Assembly (NCBI GenBank): GCA_029974635.1
Contig: JARKQY010000052.1
Location: 1-64,000 of the forward strand
Direction of reading: 5' to 3'
DNA from: Bacillota bacterium
GTDB taxonomy: Bacteria; Bacillota; UBA4882; UBA8346
DNA length: 64,000 nucleotides
The notes under the pieces were generated by a model. That model was not told the DNA's origin. It searched no databases and worked only from the letters and a program-made list of their open reading frames with translations. Shown piece after piece: positions 1 through 7,021 of the stretch. Both the position numbers and the translations under genes were made by a program. Each line of letters opens with the position of its first letter. The stretch's first letter is position 1.

Positions 1-94
1 TCCCTGAACGATACAACGTTACTATGTTTCTTTTAAACTCTTCGCTATATTGCGGCACTTTTCCCATTTCGTGGCTCCCTTCTTCTGTTTTCAT
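1..94 (-). CDS. IS3-type transposase OrfA, N-terminal part (runs off left edge)
   Basis: Only the first 31 codons are in the window, read leftwards. With the ATG at 67 behind an AAGGGAG site (or the in-frame ATG at 94) the protein contains VPQYSEEFKRNIVTLYRSG. This resembles the start of the helix-turn-helix OrfA of IS3-family transposases, which bind the element's terminal repeats. The element would continue beyond base 1. Its outer end probably lies near 119, just where the neighbouring membrane-protein gene stops early. The family call rests on a short stretch, so it is moderate. Confidence 0.6.
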   Translation of the reverse strand, partial: MKTEEGSHEMGKVPQYSEEFKRNIVTLYRSG

Positions 95-118
95 TTTAAG
101 GTTTCCACGATCTGGTGT

Positions 119-472
119 CTACTTTTTTATTCTAATATCAGCAAAAGCCAACAATATTGCGGAATAGGTGTATAGCATTAAGTCATAAGCTTTTGCTTTT
201 GCCCTATCGCTGATTGCACGATTGCGCTCATCTTTCTCCTCAATTTCAACTTGCTTTGTGATTTGCGGATTTTTAAGTGCGACACGATTTTTAATAGCCG
301 TTCCAAGATTGCCACCGAGCAAACCCGAACCCAAACCTACGCAAATATATGGCAATGTTTTGAGTATGCCATCCGCATCAGGCAACAGTTTGATCAGAAC
401 CAATCCTGTTCCGAAAATTACAAAACCGATTATAGCAAATACGATGTAGCGCATAATTTTATATTGTTTCAT
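119..472 (-). CDS. small membrane protein paired with XRE regulator, probably C-terminally truncated
   Basis: This 117-residue protein has two clear membrane segments near the N-terminus (about residues 7-25 and 35-55) and a charged stretch with DERNRAISDRAKAKAYDLM. That motif is typical of small DUF2178-like membrane proteins encoded beside XRE regulators in Firmicutes. The ATG at 472 was chosen because GGAGGG lies just upstream; it overlaps the end of the regulator gene by 14 bp, so the two are cotranslated. Relatives usually end with further membrane helices. Here the reading ends in FADIRIKK beside an IS3-type transposase start, so the C-terminus was probably cut by that insertion. Function unknown. 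Confidence 0.6.
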   Translation of the reverse strand: MKQYKIMRYIVFAIIGFVIFGTGLVLIKLLPDADGILKTLPYICVGLGSGLLGGNLGTAIKNRVALKNPQITKQVEIEEKDERNRAISDRAKAKAYDLMLYTYSAILLAFADIRIKK

Positions 473-674
473 TTTCCTGACCCTCCTCATAAATAAAAAT
501 TTCTTCAATGCTCATCCCAAAGTATCTTGCAATTTTAAAAGCTAAAATGATAGATGGATTGTACCGTCCATTTTCTAAAGAGCCAATCGTTTGCCGAGAT
601 ACTTCTAAATCAGCGGCAAGTTTCTCTTGCCGTATTCCTTGTTGCTTGCGGATTTCTTCCAGTCTGTTTTTCAC
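459..674 (-). CDS. XRE/Cro-family helix-turn-helix regulator
   Basis: A 71-residue protein made of a single HTH_3 DNA-binding domain: the RQEKLAADLEVSRQTIGSLE helices, followed by NPSIILAFKIARYF. The GTG start at 674 is chosen because AGGAGG lies 8 bp upstream; longer readings would place coding sequence inside the promoter. It overlaps the downstream membrane-protein gene by 14 bp, a common two-gene arrangement in which the membrane protein is the partner. The promoter carries two near-identical 21-bp repeats, which suggests the protein represses itself. Target genes are otherwise unknown. Confidence 0.85.
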   Translation of the reverse strand: MKNRLEEIRKQQGIRQEKLAADLEVSRQTIGSLENGRYNPSIILAFKIARYFGMSIEEIFIYEEGQENETI

Positions 675-691
675 AGCATCGCCTCCTGCTA

Positions 692-758
692 CAAATGTAA
701 AGTATGCTTTCCATTTGTAGCATAGCACGGGTAAAATCAAATGTCAAGTATACTTTCC
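692..758 (-). promoter_or_regulatory. promoter with duplicated operator for the XRE gene
   Basis: On the minus strand TTGACA (742-747) and TATGCT (719-724) are separated by 17 bp, a good sigma-A promoter. Two direct repeats of 21 bp (738-758 and 692-712, 2 mismatches, core GGAAAGYATACTT) cover the -35 box and the start-site region. Repeats so placed would let the HTH protein block RNA polymerase. Promoter seen directly; autoregulation is inferred. Confidence 0.7.
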
Positions 759-767
759 AAAAAAATA

Positions 768-886
768 GGGACTGTCCCAAAAGGAATTTTATTGATAAAG
801 ATATACAATATATAACGTTTTGTTTAGGTAATGATGCTATATATTGTATATCTTATTGATTTTAAAGTACTTTTTAGACAGCCTCC
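768..886. mobile_element. MITE-like element with long terminal inverted repeats
   Basis: About 119 bp whose two halves are imperfect inverted repeats of about 47 bp. The left end begins GGGACTGTCCCAAAAG and the right end, reverse-complemented, begins GGAGGCTGTCTAAAAAG. Both run inwards to the shared block GATATACAATATATA around a 23-base centre. There is no reading frame. Ends of this style occur on several DDE transposons, so this is probably a non-autonomous derivative. I could not identify a certain target duplication. Confidence 0.6.
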
Positions 887-1052
887 AAAGAAAATATAAA
901 TAATCAGCCATTCAAATTCTTATTTATCTGTAAGATTGTATAAATCACCATTAGTTGATAGTTTAAACTAATGCGCCACAGTTAAATTATACTCCGAAGG
1001 CATTCCTTAAAATTCGCCCCAAAGGATGGGGCGGCCTTTTGCAGCCTATGTC
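887..1052 (-). other. gene-poor leader of an eroded cassette
   Basis: On the minus strand this stretch follows the first repeat and begins with a GC hairpin (CGCCCC-loop-GGGGCG, about 1014-1035), as other cassette leaders in the array do. An AAGG-preceded ATG at 1003 opens an 11-codon frame that stops at 968. It looks like the 5' end of a cassette whose gene has been lost. No other coding sequence is visible before the MITE. Confidence 0.4.
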
Positions 1053-1222
1053 ATCTAACGTTCGCGGGTTCCCGACGTCATCAAAAGATAGATAACTCTT
1101 ATCTTAGTTTTGATGATGTGGCGCAACTCATCATGAATATGCTTCTTGAATTAACTTCGTGATACTACTTGCTTCTTCGAGTGCTCATCTTCGAATTACG
1201 AAGCGGGAACCCTGCTAATCTC
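1053..1222 (-). repeat. attC-like site 1 (leftmost)
   Basis: Minus-strand core GTTAGAT (1053-1059) fits the integron GTTRRRY consensus. Inner stem arms GGGTTCCCG (1066-1074) and CGGGAACCC (1204-1212) pair perfectly, with one extra base just outside. Inside, AGATA/TATCT closes a hairpin at about 1080-1115. The inverse core on the right is degenerate (GATTAGC). A 3' hairpin lies at 1262-1290. Confidence 0.65.
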
Positions 1223-1303
1223 CGCAGTACCAGCCCTGTACAGAATTAAACCACTTTCACGACAGCTGAACCGCGGATGGTAGCTAGTCGATAACAGATT
1301 AAA

Positions 1304-1564
1304 TTAGTCCATAGGAAGATACACTCTAAAATTTTCAACTTTTTTGTTCTTGATATTAAAATAGATCCATAAGGGGTTTCTTCACCATCTTCTTTCTCTT
1401 TTAACCAATGTTTGATAGTCTATTGTATTCCTATCAACCCAATTTCCCTTTCCATAATGATACAAAACTTTATTTATATTATCTCCAACACTTATTCCGC
1501 GATATGTTTTATAACCTTTCTTTTTAATAAAAACACTACTTACAAGAAACTCCCTTTTTGGATC
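1304..1564 (-). pseudogene. C-terminal remnant of a small Firmicute protein
   Basis: One minus-strand frame reads through KKGYKTYRGISVGDNINKVL and HYGKGNWVDRNTIDYQ, is interrupted by TGA and a local frame disturbance, then ends IYFNIKNKKVENFRVYLPMD-stop at 1304. The pattern TYRGI-x-VGD-x3-KVL-x-YGK recalls the C-terminal part of small secreted or lipoproteins in Bacillus relatives. There is no start; its upstream end touches the stop of the AMP-ligase-like gene at 1575. This looks like older cassette cargo partly replaced by the ligase gene. Confidence 0.55.
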
Positions 1565-1574
1565 TTACATGCCT

Positions 1575-3044
1575 TCAATTACGCATAACATTTGGCGCGA
1601 TAATTTTATCCACCAAATAAGTTTCCTTAGGAATTTTCTTGTCCTCAAGGTTTTGCCGGTACCATTTGTAAACCTCCGGTAAGCCGATGGTTCCCTTGAC
1701 AACCTGTACTAATGCCACGGCTTTCTTCCCCATTTTGTCATCATCCGCTCCATAGACCAGGGCATCTGCAACATACTCATGTTTAAGCAGGACCTCCTGG
1801 ATCTCCACCGGAAATATTTCGTATCCACCTTGAATAATCAGTGCATCAGTCCGGCCGGTTAAATAAAAAAGTCCATTGGTAGCTTGGTATCCAATATCGC
1901 GAGTCCGAAGCCCCCCGGTTGTTAAAACCTCCGCCGTTAACTGGGGAAATTTATAAAAGCCGTTCATGACATTTTTACCTGTAATGTGAAGTATCCCTTC
2001 TTCGCCAATCTCCGCTGGGCTTCCATCCTCCCGGCATACTTTAATTTCATAACCAGGCATCGGTCTACCAATGGATCCCGGAAACCGCCGGGTTTCCCCC
2101 GGAGTAGTATGAGTGACCCGCGAAGGGATCTCCCGGGGCCCGTAAACGCAATATAGGCTGACTTCAGGCAATTTGGCGATAAGGTCCTCTATAATCGAAG
2201 GAGAAGCGTTGATTCTAGCGAATGTAAGCCGCAGCAGCGAATTCAGATCAAAGGAACCGAGGCGGGGGTATTCCAAAATCAAAGTAATCATGGTACCAAC
2301 TAACACTGTACTAGTAATTTGATAATCCTGAATTGCCTTTAACAAGATTGCCGGATGAAAAAGGTCATTGAGCACCACAATCGTAGCCCCGCGGCTCATT
2401 GGGGCCAAAATATCGCTCACGATTGGATCCTCCAGCGTAAAAGACCTGGTATTCAGGATCCTGTCACTACTGGTGAATTCCATGAGATCGGCGATGGTTA
2501 ACGCATTGTCAATTAGGGCTTGATTGGAATAAACCACCCCTAAGAGCTTGGTTGTTTCACGGGCGATCAGGATCATCCCGAAGCTGTCGGCGGGAAGGCT
2601 CTCCGGCTCCCGTTCCGCCGGTGACCATTGGTGGTTCTCGAATGTCCCGTCCGGCTTTAAAACCAGAATCACCTCAAGATGCAGCCTCTCTTTCAGTTGC
2701 TGGATCTCTTCAAAGCCTCTCGTATCAGTTATCAGTAACTCTAGGCCGGTGTAATTTACCGCCTCCACCAACGACTCCCCTTTAAGCTGGCTGGACAAGG
2801 GGACCGTTATCTTCCGCAACTTGTTCAAAGCCAAAAGGGAGCCGATATATTCGGCACTATTCGGTAGATAGATTCCGCCGAATTTAAATTTCCACCGTTC
2901 AAAACAACCGGTGAAATCCATTACTTTATCATACATATCACCGTACGTAACGGTGGCCCGGTTAGCGATAACCATCGGGTTATTACGGTAAGTAATGCAA
3001 CTCTCCTGAAACAAACTCCATGGAGTAGCATTGGTTTGTTCCAT
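1575..3044 (-). CDS. AMP-forming ligase-like protein, catalytic motifs degraded
   Basis: A 489-residue member of the ANL (acyl-CoA synthetase) superfamily, which normally activates carboxylic acids with ATP. The fold is visible through the CVYGPRE region, LRTRDIGYQATNGLFYLTGR (core Asp and Arg motifs) and QGGYEIFPVEIQEVL. However, the P-loop normally reading TSGTTG-x-PKG is IARETTKLLGV. The protein also ends at NVMRN, just before the usual catalytic lysine of the C-terminal domain. ATG at 3044 has AAGGAG upstream. It lies between attC-like sites 1 and 2 as cassette cargo. It is probably inactive as a ligase, or has taken another role. Its base composition resembles the GC-balanced chromosome more than the AT-rich cassettes around it. 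Confidence 0.7.
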   Translation of the reverse strand: MEQTNATPWSLFQESCITYRNNPMVIANRATVTYGDMYDKVMDFTGCFERWKFKFGGIYLPNSAEYIGSLLALNKLRKITVPLSSQLKGESLVEAVNYTGLELLITDTRGFEEIQQLKERLHLEVILVLKPDGTFENHQWSPAEREPESLPADSFGMILIARETTKLLGVVYSNQALIDNALTIADLMEFTSSDRILNTRSFTLEDPIVSDILAPMSRGATIVVLNDLFHPAILLKAIQDYQITSTVLVGTMITLILEYPRLGSFDLNSLLRLTFARINASPSIIEDLIAKLPEVSLYCVYGPREIPSRVTHTTPGETRRFPGSIGRPMPGYEIKVCREDGSPAEIGEEGILHITGKNVMNGFYKFPQLTAEVLTTGGLRTRDIGYQATNGLFYLTGRTDALIIQGGYEIFPVEIQEVLLKHEYVADALVYGADDDKMGKKAVALVQVVKGTIGLPEVYKWYRQNLEDKKIPKETYLVDKIIAPNVMRN

Positions 3045-3262
3045 TATCCGCTCCTTGAAGAATAAACTGCGCCCACGCGCTTATTGAGTTTTGATAAATC
3101 TCGATTCGGCAAGTTCAGACTTGACGAGTTTATAAAGTCACTTGCCGAAAAATTTTTCGATATTCCCCCCAAAAATCCTCTTTTGAAAATCACAATAAAA
3201 ACGCCGCAAGGGTTCTTAACACGCCGCACGATACGGCGTTGGCCCAGTTCAGACGGTATTTC

Positions 3263-3442
3263 CGGAAACGTTTTGGCACTCACGACGTCGCTGAGGCCCA
3301 GTGACACTTCGACTTGCCGAAGCGATGTGGGCGCGCTGACTACATGACACTACTTCATTGATTATCTTCGTGACATGAAAACATCTTCGATCCGCTTGCT
3401 TTGACTTACCGCGCCCCGTCAGCGTGAGTGCTCGTGTTCTCC
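3263..3442 (-). repeat. attC-like site 2
   Basis: About 180 bp. Core GTTTCCG (minus strand, 3263-3269); inverse core plus-strand GTTCTCC (3436-3442). Inner stem GCACTCACG (3276-3284) pairs with CGTGAGTGC (3423-3431). The interior has GTGGGCGCGC near 3326 and CCGCGCCCCG near 3409, which can pair. The right flank (3436-3454) is an inverted repeat of the left flank of site 3. A 3' hairpin, CAGCCGAACC/GGTTGGTTG, lies at about 3480-3508. Confidence 0.75.
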
Positions 3443-3525
3443 GACGTACCGGCCTTCACTTTCAGTTCAACTTACACGCCAGCCGAACCAGGACGGTTGG
3501 TTGGTCGGCCTCGTGACTTACATTC

Positions 3526-3730
3526 CTTCCCCATCCTCTTTGTTTGCGTTTACTTTAGGTATGTATTCAGGACCCCTAAAACCCATCAAACCTGATAACT
3601 ATTTGCTCTTTTGTATATTTCAAAAACAATTTTCGATTCAGATCCCCATCCTCACTTGCTTTAGGTACACTTTCAAACCCTTTTTAAAATTTTGATTTTT
3701 TCCTAATTCTCTTGCTTTAGGTCTGCTATT
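3526..3730 (-). repeat. diverged copies of the acetyltransferase leader
   Basis: On the minus strand the block ACCTAAAGCAAGTGAGGATG precedes the acetyltransferase start (4187-4222) and recurs, with changes, at about 3645-3680, 3528-3570 and 3705-3725, downstream of the same gene. The copies span the leader and ribosome-binding site but no intact gene follows them. They look like leftovers of duplicated or replaced gene starts within one cassette. No coding region is evident here. Confidence 0.5.
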
Positions 3731-3731
3731 C

Positions 3732-4178
3732 CTATAAATCCTTTTTAAGATAAATCATATCAACAAGTTGTATGTCGCCCTCGAAAATAGGGTGGTCGTA
3801 ATTGTCTGTAAAAAAATTCTTTACTCGATATGACTTTTCAAATCCACAACTTTCATAAAACGACAAGATTGTCGGCGTTTCGCCTGTCCCGACAAGCATT
3901 GTTTTGTAGTCGTTTTTGTAGAAATCAAAAATGAAATTTATCAATGCTCTACCATACCCTTTGCCTTGATATTTCTCGTATGTCGCTATGTTTTTCAACT
4001 CGCAGGTTTCGCTATTTATCGGCACTACAACGCAAACACTTTTCAAATCATCGTCATATAAAGCAAACAAGTCTCCACTCGGCAAATACTTGTCAATCAT
4101 ATTTTCCTGCTCGTCTGCCAACAACAATAAGTCAAGAAACTGTTTCTTATTTTCGATAATTTTTTCTATTTTCACCAT
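3732..4178 (-). CDS. GNAT-family N-acetyltransferase
   Basis: A 148-residue single-domain acetyltransferase that would move an acetyl group from acetyl-CoA to an unknown amine. The acetyl-CoA binding loop is [20 protein letters not shown] (Q/RxxGxG/A), preceded by the beta-4 strand CELKNIAT and followed by [15 protein letters not shown], typical of the C-terminal half. The ATG at 4178 follows GGGGAGAG; an upstream in-frame ATG at 4217 lies in the repeated leader and is less likely. It is the only gene of the cassette between attC-like sites 2 and 3. Small GNAT enzymes are frequent integron cargo; substrate unknown. Confidence 0.85.
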   Translation of the reverse strand: MVKIEKIIENKKQFLDLLLLADEQENMIDKYLPSGDLFALYDDDLKSVCVVVPINSETCELKNIATYEKYQGKGYGRALINFIFDFYKNDYKTMLVGTGETPTILSFYESCGFEKSYRVKNFFTDNYDHPIFEGDIQLVDMIYLKKDL

Positions 4179-4337
4179 ATCTCTCCCCATCCTCACTTGC
4201 TTTAGGTATGCATTCAAACCCTTTTGGTTTTAAACTCTTTGGTTTAATATGTAATAAGCTTCGCTTTTTATTGTCTTTTCCCATATGATAGGCATCTTCG
4301 AATTATCTCCGAAAGGCCGTGCCTAGGACGGTATGTT

Positions 4338-4520
4338 GGAGAACGTCCGCCTGTTCCTGACGTTTTCAAAACCTAGTGGCGACGCCGACTTGGTTTTGAA
4401 AATGTGGGCGAGACCGCTTCATGAATAAACTTCATTGAAAATACAACATGAATTGACGGCTTCTTTGAGTTAACTTTCTTTGACTATCCGAACCCCGAAG
4501 CAGGAACGGAGCTGTTCTCC
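4338..4520 (-). repeat. attC-like site 3
   Basis: About 183 bp. Minus-strand core GTTCTCC (plus GGAGAAC, 4338-4344) and matching inverse core (plus GTTCTCC, 4514-4520). Inner stem CCTGTTCCTG (4350-4359) pairs with CAGGAACGG (4501-4509), leaving one unpaired T like an attC extrahelical base. The internal hairpin arms TTTTCAAAACC/GGTTTTGAAAA flank 4362-4402. Its left flank (4326-4344) mirrors the right flank of site 2, and its right flank (4514-4532) mirrors the left flank of site 4. 3' hairpin at 4557-4587. Confidence 0.8.
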
Positions 4521-4621
4521 GACGTACCGGACTTCACTCACAGTTTAGCCTGCACGCTAGCTGAACTAGGATGGTTAGCTAGTCGGCAATCTAAAATTAA
4601 AAACGTTAGCTACTCTTAAAA

Positions 4622-5350
4622 CTACTTAAATCCTTTTTCCGCCTTGGGAAGAAGAACTTTTCGAAAAGCTTCATCATGTTCAATAACAAATGATTCTTCA
4701 AATCCCTTTCCGCTATTATTAATGAAAAATTCTTTAGTAAACCTTAGGGCATCGGTCGGGGCTTCAAGTAGTGTTTTTCCTAATTGAATGGCATGTTCAA
4801 ACAATTCATCATCCTTTAAAACCTCACTGACCAATCCTATTTAATATGCCTCTTGTGCGTTAATCTTTCGGCCAGTAAGACATAACTCCCGAGCCCGTCC
4901 CTCACCTATTATCCATCGTAAAGGGGTAAAAAAAGGAAGACCTCCGAACTTAATTTCCGGATGTCCGAAAATAGCAGACTCCGAACATATCCTTATATCA
5001 CAAAGAGTTAAAAGATCAAATCCTCCACCCATTGCTGAACCATTTACAGCTGCAATAGTGGGTTTGGGGAAATTCCATATATCTAAACAATACTCCGTTG
5101 ATGATTTTAAAAGCTCCGGAAAACAACCTGGATTGCCAAACTCATTCAGATCAAATCCCCCAGAGAATGAAGACCCGGCTCCCATAAATATTAATCCTTC
5201 TATGGTTGAGGCCTCTTTCCATTCACGAAGGCAATATGAAATTTCTTTTCTCATTTGAATACTGATGGCGTTTCGTTTTTCAGGGCGGTTTAATGTTATA
5301 ATTCCAATTCTATCTTCACGAATATCAACTTTTATGGTACTAAATTCCAT
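4622..5350 (-). pseudogene. enoyl-CoA hydratase/isomerase with one in-frame stop
   Basis: A crotonase-family gene that reads as one frame of about 242 codons except for a TAA at 4841-4843. Before the stop the protein has the oxyanion-hole motif GAGSSFSGGFDLNEF, then AAVNGSAMGGGFDLLTLCDI and IFGHPEIKFGGLP, the second half of the active site. After it the frame continues IGLVSEVLKDDELFEHA, the expected C-terminal helices. Relatives read AY-K/R-IGLV at the interruption, so a single base change is enough. Family members hydrate or isomerise enoyl-CoA thioesters. It is the cargo between attC-like sites 3 and 4. Probably inactive, since trimerisation helices are lost. Confidence 0.85.
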
Positions 5351-5470
5351 TATATATTCCCTCCGTTGATTTTACCTTATCAATTCTAGTTATATTTCTT
5401 TAATGATAAACATCTTCGGCTTCCCCTGAAAGGCCATGTCCACGAGGGACTGGCCTAGGTCTGGTATGTT

Positions 5471-5623
5471 GGAGAACGTCTTGGCATCTGTGACGTCCAA
5501 CGACCTTAGATAACTCCTATCTTAGGTCGTTGGATGTGGCGCGCAATCTGCATGAATTTACTTTCACACCTAACTTCGTGGCATTACTTCCTGCGCCCGT
5601 TAGCGCCAGATGCCATGTTATGT
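5471..5623 (-). repeat. attC-like site 4
   Basis: 153 bp. Core plus GGAGAAC (5471-5477), inverse core plus GTTATGT (5617-5623). Inner stem TGGCATCTG (5482-5490) pairs perfectly with CAGATGCCA (5607-5615). Internal hairpin CCAACGACCTTAGATA/TATCTTAGGTCGTTGG near 5498-5534, then GTGGCGCGC paired with CTGCGCCCG. A leader hairpin GGCCATGTCC-ACGA-GGGACTGGCC lies at 5432-5455. Site 4 shares stems and interior with site 8, so the two are close relatives. Confidence 0.8.
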
Positions 5624-5680
5624 GCAGTAGGTTGCCCCTCATTTGAAAGGTGTCCATGGAGGGCAACTGCTTTCAAAATC

Positions 5681-5883
5681 TTATGGTGCTTCATATCTTT
5701 TTATAATTTGCCAAGTACCATTTTTCTTTTTTATGTCCAGTTTTATAGGGACTTTCCAACTGATAGATATGCATATTTCATCGCTGCTTCGATAGGGGCA
5801 ATATTAATCCAAACATATACAAAATATAAGAAAAAAATCAATAACAAAGAGGCAGTTAATATTAATATCCATTTCTTTTTCAT
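5681..5883 (-). pseudogene. small membrane-anchored protein, frameshifted
   Basis: An ATG at 5883 behind AGGTGAG opens MKKKWILILTASLLLIFFLY, an N-terminal membrane anchor or signal sequence. It continues through EAAMKYAYLSVGKSL and stops at 5743 after 46 residues. Shifting by one base at the AAAG run continues the protein as VPIKLDIKKKNGTWQIIKRY and ends at 5681, giving about 66 residues in all. The continuation looks like a genuine beta-rich tail, so a one-base loss probably broke the gene. It is the only cargo between attC-like sites 4 and 5. Function unknown. A longer plus-strand frame here runs through the repeat and is not credible. Confidence 0.55.
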
Positions 5884-5938
5884 AGGCTCACCTTTTTACT
5901 AGCCCGCCCGGATGACGGGTGACATTTGCACCTATTGC

Positions 5939-6108
5939 AGCTAGCGTCTCCGCGTTACTGACGTCGATACGGCTTAGATAGCTCCTATCTTAGTCGTATC
6001 GATGTGGGCGCGCCGACTCCATGAATCTGCTCCTTGAAAAAACCTCATGATTACGCCCTCTTCTTCGAGTCGAATACCGCGCCCCGAAGCAGTCACTCGG
6101 TGTTATAT
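5939..6108 (-). repeat. attC-like site 5
   Basis: 170 bp. The core is degenerate (minus GCTAGCT rather than GTT); inverse core plus GTTATAT (6102-6108). Inner stem CCGCGTTACTG (about 5950-5960) against CAGTCACTCGG (6090-6100), two mismatches. Internal hairpin CGATACGGCTTAGATA with TATCTTAGTCGTATCG (5965-6002). Second stem GGGCGCG (6006-6012) with CGCGCCC (6078-6084), enclosing CATGAAT and CTCATGA. This copy shows the branched interior best. Confidence 0.75.
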
Positions 6109-6120
6109 AAAGTTCTCGCC

Positions 6121-6405
6121 TCACTTACATATGTTTTTATATTTTAAATTTCTTTGATTCATTGCTACTAACAGCAGTAGCTTGGCTATACACAAATACC
6201 AAATATATGTAAGTAAAGTTTCTAATGAAAATTTTATATTGCCTACAAACTTGCTAATAATTAAAATGATTGCATCAGGTCTATAAGACTTTACGAAAAT
6301 TGAAATTATTGTAGTAAAATTAATTGGAATTAAAGTCAAAACAATTATTAAAAATACTAATGATACTCTCCAAATAGTTTTAACTAAAAATTTTGTACTA
6401 ATCAT
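6121..6405 (-). CDS. hypothetical membrane protein (second gene of a two-gene cassette)
   Basis: A 94-residue, very hydrophobic protein with about three membrane segments: VSLVFLIIVLTLIPINF, AIILIISKFVGNI and LLTYIWYLCIAKLLLLVA. The ATG at 6405 overlaps the end of the upstream zinc-ribbon gene by 8 bp, so translation is probably coupled. Both genes are AT-rich and lie between attC-like sites 5 and 6. No family was recognised. Its partner is also a membrane protein, so the two may act together. Confidence 0.6.
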   Translation of the reverse strand: MISTKFLVKTIWRVSLVFLIIVLTLIPINFTTIISIFVKSYRPDAIILIISKFVGNIKFSLETLLTYIWYLCIAKLLLLVAMNQRNLKYKNICK

Positions 6406-6802
6406 TCTTATTACCTTCTTTTAAAATCTCCACTACTTTTCCAAAAGCAAATAAAAACAAACCCCATCCGGCACTTGTTAAAACCGAATTTACAAATGTT
6501 AATAATCCCGAAAGAAATAAGTTTATATCAAATTTTGTTAGTAAATCAGTAGGAAAAAATAATTTTACTATAAATGATAACAAAGCAGATATTATACTAA
6601 TTATTACGTAATATATACTCCCTATTTTTAAACATTTTTCAATATTAATATCTAAAATCTTCGATAATGACTTAATCTTTGGCTCCTTAGATTTAGATTC
6701 TTTTATATAATCTTCATTTATTTCCTCAACTAGATCGGTATTACAATTACTACATTGAGTAAAACCTTCTCGATATTCTGATTTACATTTTGGACAGAAC
6801 AA
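6398..6802 (-). CDS. zinc-ribbon membrane protein (first gene of a two-gene cassette)
   Basis: A 134-residue protein with an N-terminal four-cysteine zinc ribbon (FCPKCKSEYREGFTQCSNCN), a short acidic linker, and two to three hydrophobic segments in the C-terminal half (YYVIISIISALLSFIVKLFF and SGLLTFVNSVLTSAGWGLFL). I place the start at the TTG at 6802, where AGGAG lies 8 bp upstream and the ribbon begins immediately. The longer frame from 6904 would run into attC-like site 6. Such zinc-ribbon membrane proteins are common in Firmicutes and lack an assigned function. Confidence 0.7.
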   Translation of the reverse strand: MFCPKCKSEYREGFTQCSNCNTDLVEEINEDYIKESKSKEPKIKSLSKILDINIEKCLKIGSIYYVIISIISALLSFIVKLFFPTDLLTKFDINLFLSGLLTFVNSVLTSAGWGLFLFAFGKVVEILKEGNKND

Positions 6803-6859
6803 TTTAATCGCTCCTATCTTTTTTGAAATACTGAATAGGCCCTCTTTGGCGAGAATTTT

Positions 6860-6956
6860 ATATAACGTCCCGTGGTTACCGACGCCATCAAACCTCCGTG
6901 ACACTACCTACCCATCTTCGAATCACCGCCCCCGAAGCGGGAACCTGCTGTTATCT
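6860..6956 (-). repeat. attC-like site 6 (short form)
   Basis: 97 bp, lacking the first internal hairpin. Core plus ATATAAC (6860-6866); inverse core plus GTTATCT (6950-6956). Inner stem GTGGTTACCG against CGGGAACCTGC. The left flank (6848-6866) is an inverted repeat of the right flank of site 5 (6102-6120) with one difference. The right flank (6950-6965) mirrors the left flank of site 7. A 3' hairpin GACTGACA/TGTCAGTC lies at about 6983-7002. Confidence 0.75.
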
Positions 6957-7021
6957 GATGCCACATCGCCAGTACTTTGAAGACTGACACGGATGTCAGT
7001 CACTTTCATCGTTTATTAATG

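Noticed and set aside
3044-3347. 87-residue ORFs on both strands
   Set aside because: They overlap a cassette leader and the edge of attC-like site 2, and have no protein-like features.
4622-4834. separate 70-residue protein
   Set aside because: It is the in-frame C-terminal continuation of the crotonase gene after a single stop codon.
5534-5902. plus-strand 122-residue ORF
   Set aside because: It runs through attC-like site 4 and antisense to a better-signalled small gene; no ribosome site or recognisable domain.
6803-6904. N-terminal extension of the zinc-ribbon protein
   Set aside because: The extension lies in attC-like site 6; the TTG at 6802 has a proper AGGAG and starts at the ribbon.
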